In this document: one piece after another, positions 41,100 to 51,671 of the stretch | Position numbering within the stretch: the stretch's first letter is position 1 | Layout of the letters: every line of letters starts with the position of its first letter | NCBI GenBank assembly: GCA_936450465.1 | Contig: OW388301.1 | Span: 23,247,268 to 23,311,267 of the forward strand | Direction of reading: 5' to 3' | Source: Gibbula magus | Lineage: Eukaryota > Mollusca > Gastropoda > Trochida > Trochidae | DNA: 64,000 bases | The notes under the pieces: model-generated | The model's database searches: none | Seen by the model: the letters and a program-made list of their open reading frames with translations, nothing else | What the model was told of the DNA's origin: nothing | Translations under genes and position numbers: made by a program

Positions 41100-41601
41100 A
41101 AAGGTTCCGCTCCAAAGATTCGAGCATACGTAGTTATTGAAGGGACCATACCTGGCGAGAGAATAACCTCTCATCAGCGTCAGGGCGCGTAAAGGCACGT
41201 GCTACCCTCGTAGCCAGCGATCATTTCCCCAGGTTTTGTCACGTGCTGTGTGAAAAGCATTGTGGGATTGTTAACCCAGCTTCGTCTTTGAATATACCCA
41301 TGCTTCTCTGCCCCCGCAGTTGGAAGCAAATCGGCCTTAGCTACCTTCAGCTTGAACGAATTGTGGGTAAACTGTACACACGACTTTCTCTTTTCAATTA
41401 GAGGCTCTCGAGAAATCCCGCGAGATCTCGAGCACCCCTGAGACCACAGACACCCGTTTCTATTTCGGCCAGACAAATGTCCACATGTTTTATGACCACT
41501 GATCATCTCGGACCGAGGGGGACAATCCCAAAACATATTCATCTGTCAAAACATCTACTGTGTTGGAATTGAAAACCACGCTTGGGGGTCTTCTCGCGCT
41601 G
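41100..41601. promoter_or_regulatory. GC-rich, CG-containing island with E-boxes (candidate promoter)
   Basis: This half kilobase is clearly richer in G+C and CG dinucleotides than its flanks. It holds GGCACGTGCT and GTCACGTGCTG (CACGTG E-boxes near 41197 and 41240), AGCATTGTGGGATTG, and CTCGAGAAATCCCGCGAGAT. A 120-codon minus frame (41180-41542) spans it but resembles no known protein. An unmethylated regulatory region or an undetected first exon are both possible. Evidence is composition and motifs only. Confidence 0.3.
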
Positions 41602-42250
41602 ACGCCCCTTCATATTGATATCTTTATTATAGCCTGTCACTCATGTTGTTCATTTCGTTCTTGATTCATAAAAGTACATTTTTTGTCATGTATATTTGAT
41701 GAAACTTTTTGATGTTCATTTCATTTTCGTAAAATTGAAAAGAGTAATTGGTCATCTAAATTTAATATTAGTGTAAAAACATATGTTGCTTTAAAAATAT
41801 ATTATCTAATAAAGCTAATTTGCCATTTATATTTGATGTAAATTATTCTTTAAAAAATGAAAGATGAAAGCGTATGATTACTAAAATAATTGAACAAATG
41901 TTACCATATTTCAAACCACTAATCAAGTGTACAAATCGTCATATTTTATTTCTATATTACTATTAAAGATTATTCGACCGTTTAATACACTGTCATATTG
42001 TAAATTGGTAGCTGTGAATTTAAATAATCTTTCAAATATATTGAATATATAATCATTTTATTTTAGAAAAAGGCCACCTGCAGTGTTCGATTCAACATCA
42101 AACAAGGCTATTTCAATTATTTTCTAATTCTTTAATTTTCAATATGTTGTGGTAGGGTAAATAACAAGACAGTTACATTTCATGATAAAATGAGGTATAT
42201 ATCTCATACATGTATAGAAACGAATTGAAACTTCACTACCAGATTTAACC
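41602..42250. other. No recognised feature
   Basis: AT-rich DNA immediately before the LINE remnant. It may include decayed LINE sequence that I cannot recognise. Confidence 0.3.
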
Positions 42251-43160
42251 ATGATGGGCCAAATCATCTCAGATGTAGAATATCATAAACATCTTAGTTT
42301 AACTTTCCAAAAAGATGGGCAGTGGCACTCTCATATAGAACAGATTGTTAATAGAGTTATTCAGATGATCAACGGTCTCCGGAGTCTTAAATACCGATTA
42401 ACGCGTAAAAGTCTAAAGACTTTATATAGTTCCTACATTCTTTCATTGTTTGACTATTGCGATCAAATATGGAATAAATGACCACATCACAAGAGTTACT
42501 CCTTATAAATAAAGATCGCATAAATAAAGAGTGGAAAATATATACCTACATTCCATTTCGAAGCACTGTTAGTTATAAACTTAGATGGTTTGAATACCGC
42601 ATTGTCCATAGAATACTTACAACAAACAGAAGTGCTTTTATTTACAAATTACAAACGTCTCAATTATGTACATTTTGTAAGTGTTCAATTGAAACTATAA
42701 AGCATATTTTATTCGATTGTGTACATGTAAAATGTCTGTGGCATCTCTTATTTGAATGGATCAAATATAAGACTGACATACATTTAGAACCTAATATATG
42801 CGAAATGATGTTCTAAATTTGATCTTTATTGTTACAAAACATTACATCTATACATGCAAATGTCACAACAGAAAACCGCACATAAACGGTCTTAAATCAG
42901 TCATTCGAGACACATACGACGTTAGTAAGCAGATGCTTTTTACAGAATGTAGATATAAAAAATCCATGTCATTTTGGTCTTCATGTCATGTCTTTTTGCA
43001 TAATCTCTTCTCATTTTCTGCTAGGTTGAAATGAAAATGTATATCATGTAAACCCAAATGCCGACTGTTATGGTAGATACTATGCAATGTTATATATGTT
43101 GAAAATGTTTGATTATGTATATGTATGGTACCTTCAAAAAGAAATAAAGTGAGTGTGTTT
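42251..43160 (+). pseudogene. LINE remnant: reverse transcriptase thumb to 3' end
   Basis: Three plus-strand frames in succession (42251-42481, 42478-42816, 42798-43034) form one broken protein. The first has MINGLRSLKYRLTRKSLKTL then YSSYILSLFDYC, typical of the end of a non-LTR reverse transcriptase. The second has LRWFEYRIVHRILTTNRSAF and the Cys motif LCTFCKCSIETIKHILFDCV. The third continues NLIFIVTKHYIYTCKCHNRK. Stops or frameshifts lie at about 42480 and 42810, and sequence between the first two parts appears deleted. The AATAAA at about 43142 may be the element's polyadenylation signal. Confidence 0.8.
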
Positions 43161-43630
43161 TTCTACGTCAATGTATTTATGTATTGTATGTATTTATGAT
43201 GTAATTATCCCGAATTATTGTTCATTTGGGGAGAGACATATATAAAGGGGGGACCCTGTTTGTTATCCCCCTGTACCCGAGTACATGAATACATATTGTT
43301 TAAACCATACATGCATAGCATAAATTACATTTCATGACAAAATGAGGTACATTTGCACATACAAATATATAAATTCGTAAATGGTGATCGGTTTGATATA
43401 ATCGGGATAATTATAAATACATAATATAAATGTAAAGTAGATCAATATTAGGAACAAACATTTTCACTGTTCCTGTTGTGAGAAACACGTATCATGATAA
43501 TAAAAATAACATATATTAGTAGCGTGCACTTTCATTTTCAAATTATCTCACTTTGGTTTAAAACCATATGGCATGCCACACCTATAGAGTATATCGAATT
43601 TAAGCAACATTTGCAATTTGAAACACTTTG
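43161..43630. other. No recognised feature
   Basis: AT-rich spacer. CATTTCATGACAAAATGAGG (43327) repeats a motif also seen at 42177-42194 before the LINE remnant (CATTTCATGATAAAATGAGG), so a direct repeat brackets the LINE at about 1.15 kb spacing. Confidence 0.35.
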
Positions 43631-44252
43631 TACAGCTGCTGAACAAAAGTTTGTGTAACTGTTCCCCCAACACAGTGCAAATATCATGTAATTCTGTGTT
43701 CATTTAAATTTTATTTATTACTTAAATATGCCCGCAAAAGTTATGAATCTTTGTTTAGATGTAGAAAAATCATTTCTGTATCATATACTTAAATATGATA
43801 CTAAATATTTCTACAGGAGCAAATATGGCAAGGATTTATATAACACCGGGGTCCAAAAATCCCAAACTCAAAAATTATATTGTTTTATAAAATTGTCATG
43901 TTTTAATCATTTAGGGGGAAAAACATAATTCCTATCATCACATTGAGCAATATTTTCTATTACTGTCGAAATTTTACCGACATTATGTTTAATTAATATT
44001 TTATTGCAGAAACAATGAAATCTAAATCTTCAAATGTTGACCCCTTGTCTCTTTTGTTGTACGCAAAAATTGTTTCTGGCATGTTACAGATCTGTCCCTT
44101 GTATATGTAGTGTAAAAATGACTTCTCTACATCTTGTCTAAATATTATCCATAATGTGTTCTGTTAAGAAAAAGTGCCAAATTGAAAATTTCCAAAAATG
44201 GTGATTTTACGTAGGAAATCTTGCATAGTTAAACTTTTGTTCAGCAGCTGTA
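43631..44252. mobile_element. 622-bp MITE, family I (TA target)
   Basis: Ends TACAGCTGCTGAACAAAAGT and ACTTTTGTTCAGCAGCTGTA are perfect inverses of 20 bp or more, with TA at the borders. The interior is AT-rich with no intact frame. Target and ends fit Tc1/mariner-type elements. Only one copy is in this window. Confidence 0.85.
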
Positions 44253-44478
44253 CTGAACACTGCAGTAGGTGGCGCCATGACCTGGTGTTACAACCTGGAT
44301 GAAGTGCCATAAAATCCCCACTTAAATATTATTAAAGGTTGCGCTGATATATACATGTAAATAGACTGAATTCGTCAAAGGAATGTTGAGGCAACAAGTA
44401 AAACGTAGTAGACGAATAACGACAATTTTCTTTAAATCCACACTCAAAAACATTCTTACTGCGCTATACATTATTTAG

Positions 44479-44880
44479 AGAATAACCAACGAGGTACGAG
44501 TGATTACGGGAAATATCCATGAGTCTAAATAATGTTCAGCCACGAGCTTTAGCGAGTGGCTCTGAACATTATTTAGACGAGTGGATATTTCCCGTAAACA
44601 CTCGTACCGAGTTGGTTATTCTATATATTACCCATTATGCAATTAAATTGACCAAAAATGGTTATTACATTTTCATGTTGGGCGGCCGCTGTGAAGGACC
44701 CGTCGCCACAGTAACATTGTGACGTCATAAGATAAATCGTCGCGTCAGACCATTGTTTTATGACGTCATAGTCATTCTTTCTCCGGGTAACCGACCAATC
44801 AACGTTGAGAATCACTTGAAAGCACATGTGCAAATATCACAAAAATAATCACCTGTGTCTTCTCACCCGTATGGGTAATA
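44479..44880. mobile_element. Foldback element with CRE and CCAAT motifs, ~65-bp hairpin arms
   Basis: The hairpin at 44479-44622 has AGAATAACCAAC at its base, CTAAATAATGTTCAGCCA near the tip and a CGAGCTTTAGCGAG loop. The right arm ends GTTGGTTATTCT. The adjacent body has inverted ends TATTACCCAT (44626-44635) and ATGGGTAATA (44871-44880). It contains two TGACGTCA (44720-44727, 44761-44768) and ACCAATC (44794-44800). It has the same design as the elements at 9545 and 29743. Confidence 0.7.
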
Positions 44881-45300
44881 TAATACGTTTGTAAACATTA
44901 TTTCATTCTTGCGCCGATATGTTTCAATAGTTTAATCTTTTGAAAAGAGAAAGTTTTTTTGTAATTTATACACATTAAACACCACATAAGCCACATACCT
45001 CAGGTGGTCTCAGAACCAATTTGATATAATAAATTTACTTTCCAAAAGGTATTTTAAAAGTGTATACAAGAGATGATAAAGTAAAAACATCGCTATCAAA
45101 AATGACACTCAATACATCTCACAGCGTGTGGCTCAGAAAGATAATCCAATGAATTAATGCCCATTGTGTCTGAAAGTGTTGTGAAACAACTAGTACCGTT
45201 AAAAAAACAATCATTACTTTTTCAATTGTTTTTGTGTGAATAAAATGTCATAAATACCATTTACTTTTGACATATCGATGTCTTTTTGGACGCCATATGT
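44881..45300. other. No recognised feature
   Basis: No gene or repeat is supported. Confidence 0.3.
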
Positions 45301-45313
45301 AATCACTGAGACG

Positions 45314-45572
45314 TGACGTCATGCCAATTAGTTAATTAGAGTCTTGCACTAATGCACTTCTTCTACGATTGATCTATTTAAATATTCATGCAAAATATAA
45401 AACCACACTCATCAGACATAAACATATACTTAGCCAAATAATAAAACTGGATAGAAACAATAAAACTGATTAAGGCGATGAGTTAATGATTCGCGTCTTC
45501 TGCAGGTGTCAATAGGTCACGTGACCAAACCGGAAGTTGGTGAGACTCTTCAGCTTAGTTAGGCGGGTAAGT
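45314..45572 (+). promoter_or_regulatory. Candidate promoter with a non-coding first exon and splice donor
   Basis: In order on the plus strand: TGACGTCA (45314-45321), the 12-bp palindrome GGTCACGTGACC (45515-45526, E-box), ACCGGAAGT (45529-45537, ETS-type), and a strong 5' splice site GGGTAAGT (GTAAGT 45567-45572). A transcript starting just after the ETS motif would give a short non-coding first exon ending at 45566. ETS plus E-box near a start site is common in animal housekeeping promoters. No downstream exon was found in the window, so the call is tentative. Confidence 0.35.
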
Positions 45573-46403
45573 TGTTGAAGATCGCTTTTGACAGGCCTAA
45601 AACTGTCAACAATTATCGATCATCATGTGCGTCGGTAAATTAGCCTACTTGAACGAATTACTTGAGGAAATTAAGTCTCGGTGATTATTGAGGAGACAAT
45701 ATAATAACCAGAGAGAATGTTTTGTTCTATAGATGACATACCTTTACATTGATAATAATTCGGACAGACGTTGTTAAGAATTGGTCAAGTATATTTTTCC
45801 GACCTTGATGTTATGTTTCAAGTATTATCCTGTTTATCAAAGATGAAAAAGGTTTGACAGGTTCTATTTTTAATGAGATAAGGGATATTACAACTATAAA
45901 AAGAAAATTAAATTTCTTTATTCAGAAAATAATAACGAGAATAACAATAGATGGTTTTGTTTGGAAGAACTGTATTTGATTAAGTCTGTTTGAATAAATC
46001 TAACAGTAGCTCCCAATTTTCTTAACTTTAGTGAAGCCGGGCCCGTAGGGCCGAGGTAAATATTTTTAAGGAAATCAGAATACTCGAAGCTTAATTAGTC
46101 TGATAACTTTTAAAAACATAAACATGATACATTTGAGCATCACAAACCGAAACTATGTACATCAAACTTTTATTCAAAAATAACTTGAGGAAAATATATG
46201 TGTGTAAGATGGTTGACAAGTAAAATGTACGAGAAAAACGCCACAGTTTCCACATAAAGTCATTAATTTTGACATTAGGGTATATTTAAGAATTAAACTG
46301 TAATCACGTAACCATGCAATATTACATTTATCGTTATACATTGAATTATTCCACAATATGCTGACGGAGACCTAACGAACAATTCTTTTCCGGATTAATA
46401 AGA
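45573..46403. other. No recognised feature
   Basis: If the donor at 45567 is real this would be intron. A small palindrome GAAGCCGGGCCCGTAGGGCC occurs near 46034. Confidence 0.3.
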
Positions 46404-46925
46404 TAAACTGTCAGGAAAAAGAAAGTACACTCCTCATTTTGTTTCCATTTATTCAATATTGTAAAAGAAATGAGATTCATTTGATTATGACACGATACAA
46501 CACCACTTATCTGCAGTTGTTTGAATGGTTATTTGGTGATTGGGTATTTTCTAGTTAAAATATCTTTGTTTAATGTAGACAGGAGTAAGAAATTAACTTT
46601 ACACCAACATTACCCCTACCATGTTTAAAATGCTGTAAATGTACACAGAATGAGGCACACTTATTGATTTTCACATAGAATATGTCTTTTATGTCGATGA
46701 ACAGTCGTCATTTATTCAAATTATTTTTGAAGAATTTTCAAATTTATAATTTCATATTTGTTTAAAACATTAAAATCGACGAAGAAGTATTCCTTGACTG
46801 ATGACTAAAGGCCTACAATTTTCAGTTTTAGAGTACGACGTCGAAAACGCGAGATATTTGTAACTGAATATCATACATATGATAAAATCAATTAAGGTGT
46901 ATACTTTCTTTTGCCTGGTAGTTTA
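46404..46925. mobile_element. Family C MITE, full length
   Basis: It lies between TA sites, with ends AAACTGTCAGGAAAAAGAAA and TTTCTTTTGCCTGGTAGTTT. The interior has the family markers ACACCAACATTACCCCTACC, TTTATGTCGATGAACAGTCG and GTACGACGTCGAAAACGCGA. About 522 bp. Confidence 0.85.
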
Positions 46926-47001
46926 CTTAATTAGTATATGTACGATAAGAAACGTGCACTGACTGAAATGCCTGTAACATATTTACGAAGTTTAGAATAG
47001 T

Positions 47002-47003
<2 letters not shown>

Positions 47004-47069
<66 letters not shown>
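47004..47069. repeat. (TA)n microsatellite
   Basis: An uninterrupted dinucleotide run of about 66 bp. Confidence 0.95.
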
Positions 47070-47072
<3 letters not shown>

Positions 47073-47127
47073 AATAAAGAAGTTGATCATCCATAAAATA
47101 TTTGCCTTCTTCATCACATCAACTTCT

Positions 47128-47650
47128 ACACTGTCGGCCAAAAGAAACGCCTACTTGATTTTCCTTAAAATGAAAGATGCAATAATGTGTTAAATATAAT
47201 TAATGGCGGTCTCCACGTTATGTTGAAGTAATAACTAATATGAAAGACCATTGAAATCGTGGAAAACTGTAATTCGAGTCAATAACATTCATGAAAACCA
47301 CGCCCAATGAAGACGGCTATTTTCGGTTGATTCACTTGCGCACCGTAACCACTAACATCTGTAGCATCATCACCACTTTAATGCGAATGCGTGCCTGTAT
47401 TGTTGCTCGTAGTTGTATGGTAATCTGTTTAAAATGTTTTTTCTGACCAAGCACTGATCGAAAACTGAACAATTAATGTTTTCTCATTTCAACAATTGCC
47501 ATTCTTTCGTGACATAAACTTCTGAAATTCAAATATATTATGCAGAAATAGTGCAACTTCATTATGCAATAATATTGCTAGTCTGCTCATTAAAGTTTTT
47601 ACGATATCTGATAAGATATCTAGCAGGCGTTTCTTTTGGCCGACAGTGTG
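47128..47650. mobile_element. Family F MITE, copy 2
   Basis: Ends TACACTGTCGGCCAAAAGAA and TTCTTTTGGCCGACAGTGT are inverted. The whole interior aligns with copy 1 at 35084-35600. TA is kept on the left; the right border reads TG. Confidence 0.85.
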
Positions 47651-48074
47651 GAATGCCTCTCAAACAGTGTAATCTATAGTTTGAATTTTGAAAGTATATA
47701 AACTACCTGCTTAAAGTGAAGATGTAACAAATGCAATCATGTGTTATATTTATGAATTATGACTTAACAGGTGACATACTTTATAAAATATCGCCAAGTT
47801 CCACGTTCAAAACAATAGTGTTAGATTAGATGTGTTTGGTATAGGATAACGAATAAATACTGCAAAATATACATGTAGTAAAAAAACAGTATTAATTATT
47901 ATTGTATAAATGCATTAATGAATTCATGATATCCATGACGTCTTAACTGATAATGAAATACGGCAATTTTTTTTTGCAATTGGTGTATGTTAAAAGATAT
48001 TTCAAAGTGTCACTTTCAAAACAACCTTTTCGAATACATGTGCTTGAATTGGGAAACCATTACGTAATAAATGA

Positions 48075-48140
<66 letters not shown>

Positions 48141-48180
48141 TGTGAGTGTGTGTGTGTGTTTGTGTGTAACGATTTTATAA
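47651..48180. other. Unassigned, containing (TA)n at 48078-48136
   Basis: The microsatellite is followed by a GTGTGTGTG stretch. The frame at 47953-48180 is generated by the repeat. Confidence 0.5.
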
Positions 48181-48340
48181 CATATTGGTTTAAACATATT
48201 TATTTCATGAAGAATTGGATTTGCAAACAAGCTATGAGTTTATAACATATTGCAACGTAGCAACAATATTTTAAAAAATCAGAAGGCCCGATAATTAAAA
48301 GGATTATTTTATCAATCAATCAATCAATCAATACCAAAGT
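48181..48340 (-). pseudogene. Short LINE-like 3' UTR fragment and (ATCA)n
   Basis: TTGGTTTAAACATATTTATT and AATTGGATTTGCAAACAAGC match the fragment at 20954-21005. A short ATCAATCA array lies at 48312-48333. Confidence 0.4.
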
Positions 48341-49260
48341 TGTCACAAAGATACAACACATGATATCCTTATTTATTTCGCAGATTGGAAATTTGTTATA
48401 CAAGGACCACAACTTCGCGTTCAATATTATAATTGAGATTTTACAGATGGCGTGGTGTGCAAAACATTACCAAATGTCGCTTTCGAAACCTTTCACCTTA
48501 ATTAGGTGTACAGGTAAACGCATCAAAAGAAACGTATTGCAATACTTTTTTTGGCCACAGGTAACATATGTACAGCATACTAACCTTAAAAATAGTTCCT
48601 TTTGAGAACCTTGACCTAGAAACGTGAAAAGGGGGAAACATATTGCAATAAATTATTCCACAGGTAACACATTTCACGAAAAGACCTTTAATTAGTTACT
48701 GTAAATGATTTGGTAAGGAGATGCTAATTCATAGTAATATAATAATACAAGAGATGTAATCGCACGCGAGCATAATGCTACAAGGTTGCATATTTTGGGT
48801 GGGGGTTAAAATACCAACATGTGCTGCCGTTATTAAAAAAAATTCAATTTATATTTGATTAACCGAATTTTGAGGACCAAAGGCCGTCAATACGTCAGAG
48901 GACCTAATGTAGAGATCCAATACTTTTTTTGTACGTCTTTCAAGCGCCTAAATGTATTATTTAATATGAAATGAACACTAGCTATTAACACAGCTTGTGT
49001 CAAATACAATTCGTTCAATTTGGCTGATGGTATTGACGAGAAACGTAGAAAAAACCTCAAGCTCACGTGCAACCTTTGCCCCGGATGCAATACCGACAAG
49101 CGATCTGTCAATGAGGTGACATGCGTGGTCACGTGACCAGCTATTGACAAGGCAAAATTTTGGATCTGCGGTTGAAGGCGTCTAAAGAAAAAACCGCCGG
49201 CCCATCTGTTTTCAATAGTATTGCATACAATAGGTGAAATTGACAATGTCAATGCGTTCC
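48341..49260. other. Unassigned; contains a second GGTCACGTGACC palindrome
   Basis: GGTCACGTGACC lies at 49127-49138. The nearby GCTATTGACAAGG and GTCAATGAGG echo TGTCAATAGG beside the first palindrome at 45515, so the two sites may be related. A local near-repeat, GGCCACAGGTAACA at 48553 and TTCCACAGGTAACA at 48656, is also present. The 121-codon minus frame at 48887-49252 has no recognised domain. Confidence 0.3.
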
Positions 49261-50006
49261 TGGTGTTACCGTTAGAAAACTATTGTCATATTTACCTGTG
49301 TGGTAGTTAGTAGGATCTTCGCCGTACCTGGCTGAAATCATCTGTGTTTTAAAGGAAGTTTATCATTATTGACTCAAGTGTTCTATGTTTTGGAATTATC
49401 TTTTGACATGATAACGGTTGAACAAGAGTGTCACCAATCCGACTTACCTTGATACACCTGTGGTGAATTATAAGGAAGTTAATTATCATTTATTCATTGT
49501 CCTCTTGTGTTTACAAATTTTCTTTTGACATGATGACAATGTTTCTGTTATTAATCGAAAATAATTAAGATTTTTGAAGATCCCCTAACAAAGTCCCTTT
49601 TGTCGTCAGAGATCAAATGTTAATATTTATTCTACTGCAATGAAATTTTGTTTTAAGATCACATTTACCATTGTTCTTGACATGACAACACGCATGGACT
49701 AGTTATTTTGACAGATTGACAAATCCGAAACAATAAACGATTTTCAGATTCCGGTACAGATTTAGTCCTGTCAATTCGTTGATTGAATATTGATTCATTG
49801 AAATAAAATTTATTAATAAAATGGATATTCCAGCTGTCCAGAAATACAGATATATTGTTTATATACTGTTGTACTGATTAGTTCGACCTGAAACTATCCG
49901 TTAATTTCAGTGTGCTTTACATGATTTACAACGTTTCATATATATATGCGCCAATGAATGGCTTCAATTCAACATTGACGCTACATCATTAGCAACACAA
50001 TGTATA
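49261..50006. other. No recognised feature upstream of the second ribozyme
   Basis: AT-rich. No reverse transcriptase or endonuclease motif was found that would mark a Penelope-like element. Confidence 0.3.
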
Positions 50007-50053
50007 AGTTCCCCTGATGAACACTATGCTGTGAAACCGGTCGGAAATGAACT
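50007..50053 (+). ncRNA. Type I hammerhead ribozyme (second copy)
   Basis: Box CTGATGA lies at 50014-50020. Helix II is ACA (50021-50023) with TGT (50030-50032) around CTATGC. GAAA is at 50033-50036. Helix III is ACC/GGT (50036-50041). Position 17 is C (50042), the preferred cleavage base. Helix I pairs CC/GG next to the core and AGTTC (50007-50011) with GAACT (50049-50053) across an internal bulge. The sequence differs from the copy at 10877 in all helices while keeping the core. Cleavage is predicted after 50042. Helix III, ACCGGT, is self-complementary, as in dimer-acting hammerheads of retroelements. Confidence 0.75.
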
Positions 50054-50284
50054 AATATGAAGTTAATCACCAGTATGTCCTTTTTTAAGAATATCTAAAA
50101 CTTTTACATATATTTTCCAGATGGAACCATTCCGTTAAAGAGGGAGTTCTATGGAGGTATATTTGTGGTGACGAAAACATCTCTCCTATATGCTTGATAA
50201 CGGTGTAAGGACCATCATAAATTGATCATCCGTAAAATAGTCTTGTCTTTCCAATTTCATATATACATGTATATATATGCGGCA
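50054..50284. other. Unassigned 3' flank of the ribozyme
   Basis: No tail or terminal repeat could be defined. Confidence 0.3.
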
Positions 50285-50730
50285 CATAAATCATAGCTAC
50301 AGCAACCCAAGATGTGATTATCCACGAGTGATAAACACGACTGACAGATATCTTTAGAAGCCAGCTGAAAAAAAACATATTTTACAAACATTATCTGTTA
50401 CTGTGCCTAAAAACACCTTCTTAGACAGTAATTTTGATTGAAAAGGCGAGATAGGAGAGTTTAATAGTGACCTCTTGCTTGTTTTATTACGTACTACAGT
50501 AACAGTGTTATGTCTAAGAGGGTGCATTATGTCACAAACATATTTATTATTATTTTTTATAATGTTTTAACTTTCATGCATAACATGCTGTTCCAAAAAC
50601 AAGTTGTGTTAGCGATTACAGCACCTCGTGTTTGAACAGATACAATAATGTAAAATACCATTCTCTGGTAACTGAACTTGTGTATAATTCTTTACAAAAT
50701 ACATAGAGGATATTAGGGATAAGATTATTA
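50285..50730. mobile_element. Family D MITE fragment
   Basis: It contains ATTATCCACGAGTGATAAAC, GCGAGATAGGAGAGTTTAAT, TTACAGCACCTCGTGTTTGA and ACAGATACAATAATG, all family D markers. An inverted relative of its right part occurs at 54050-54190 inside the insertion in duplication copy 1. Confidence 0.65.
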
Positions 50731-50773
50731 GGGTATTTTTGTCGAATACCATGTATATCTCATGGAAGTAATG

Positions 50774-50897
50774 AAGAATGCATGAGGAGCTGTGGATTTG
50801 TTAAAAATAATCAACGAGCCCCGAAGGGGCGAGTTGATTATTTTTAACGAATTCACTCCTCCGAATGTATTCTCAATCTTAATCATGTTTGACGTCA
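50774..50897. repeat. Hairpin with GCCCCGAAGGGGC tip and adjacent CRE
   Basis: The arms pair GTTAAAAATAATCAAC with GTTGATTATTTTTAAC around GAGCCCCGAAGGGGCGA. A weaker outer stem pairs GAAGAATGCATGAGGAGC with CTCCTCCGAATGTATTCTC-type sequence. TGACGTCA follows at 50890-50897. A broken, inverted copy lies at 53900-54005. Confidence 0.8.
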
Positions 50898-51178
50898 CGA
50901 AACATACATATGTGATTATTTTACATTTGGAACAATAAATTTCAATTTCGGGACAGCAAAATCAATTATTTTGCAAATGTTGGTGCTCATTTATCGGATA
51001 TGGTACAAGTAGCTTTGATCCTCATGAAATGGATTCTTCCACGCAAGTGCAGCGCAAAACGTCCACGATGAGCGATGTGATTGACAGCTAAAACGCTGCC
51101 TTTCCATGCTGTCTCCGTGCGTTACCGGTCTTGAATAGAACGCGGGATTCTTACTGACAAACAATCCTAAGGTTTCTT
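50898..51178. other. Unassigned, locally GC-richer
   Basis: It contains CTCCGTGCGTTACCGGTCTT. It ends at the start of the duplicated block. Confidence 0.3.
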
Positions 51179-51235
51179 AGAGCGTCGACTACCAAACGAA
51201 GGGATGCATGTTCGAATCCAGGTTAATGCATTACA
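51179..51235 (+). repeat. tRNA-like SINE fragment at the edge of the duplicated block
   Basis: GAGCGTCGACTACCAAACGA followed by TGTTCGAATCCAGG (B-box-like) is a tRNA-derived SINE head lacking its A box. The same fragment starts copy 2 at 57860-57903. Confidence 0.45.
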
Positions 51236-51671
51236 AAAATTAATTTGTCGTACTGTTAAAACCTAACACCCCTCCTGACTGGGACAGTCAATGACCAGTA
51301 GATTCTTAAATAATAATCAACTGATAACACAATAGAGTGACGCCATGACCATGGATGAATGGATTAGAAATGTATATTTTCGCCAGTGGCTCAGTGTAAA
51401 TATATTATTTTGACTTCTCGGTTTTGTCAAATGTCATATTTACTAGATTTAAGAAATGTTGCACATTGTGTAAATGACATAAATGTCTATCCCTGTATCC
51501 CTACATAATTGAAAATAAAGATTGATTGACATTCAATTTTTGAATACGGCATCCATGGTCGCCTTGCTATATCGCGGTCTTCTTATGACGCCCTCCTATT
51601 GTTATTTCATTGATTATAATAATATAGAGACTATTTCATTGTTTTTGCCCAATATCATGTGTCTGTCACAT

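Noticed and set aside
41300..41401. 33-codon plus frame with WKQIGLSYLQL, faintly like the N-terminus of mitochondrial ATP synthase epsilon
   Set aside because: The resemblance covers only about 15 residues and was judged from memory. The frame diverges and stops soon after, and no continuing exon was found. Kept only as a note.
41180..41542. 120-codon minus frame in the GC-rich island
   Set aside because: No domain, repeat or splice support. GC-rich DNA often keeps chance frames open.
48887..49252. 121-codon minus frame as a gene
   Set aside because: No recognisable domain. It overlaps the CACGTG palindrome region and has no splice support.
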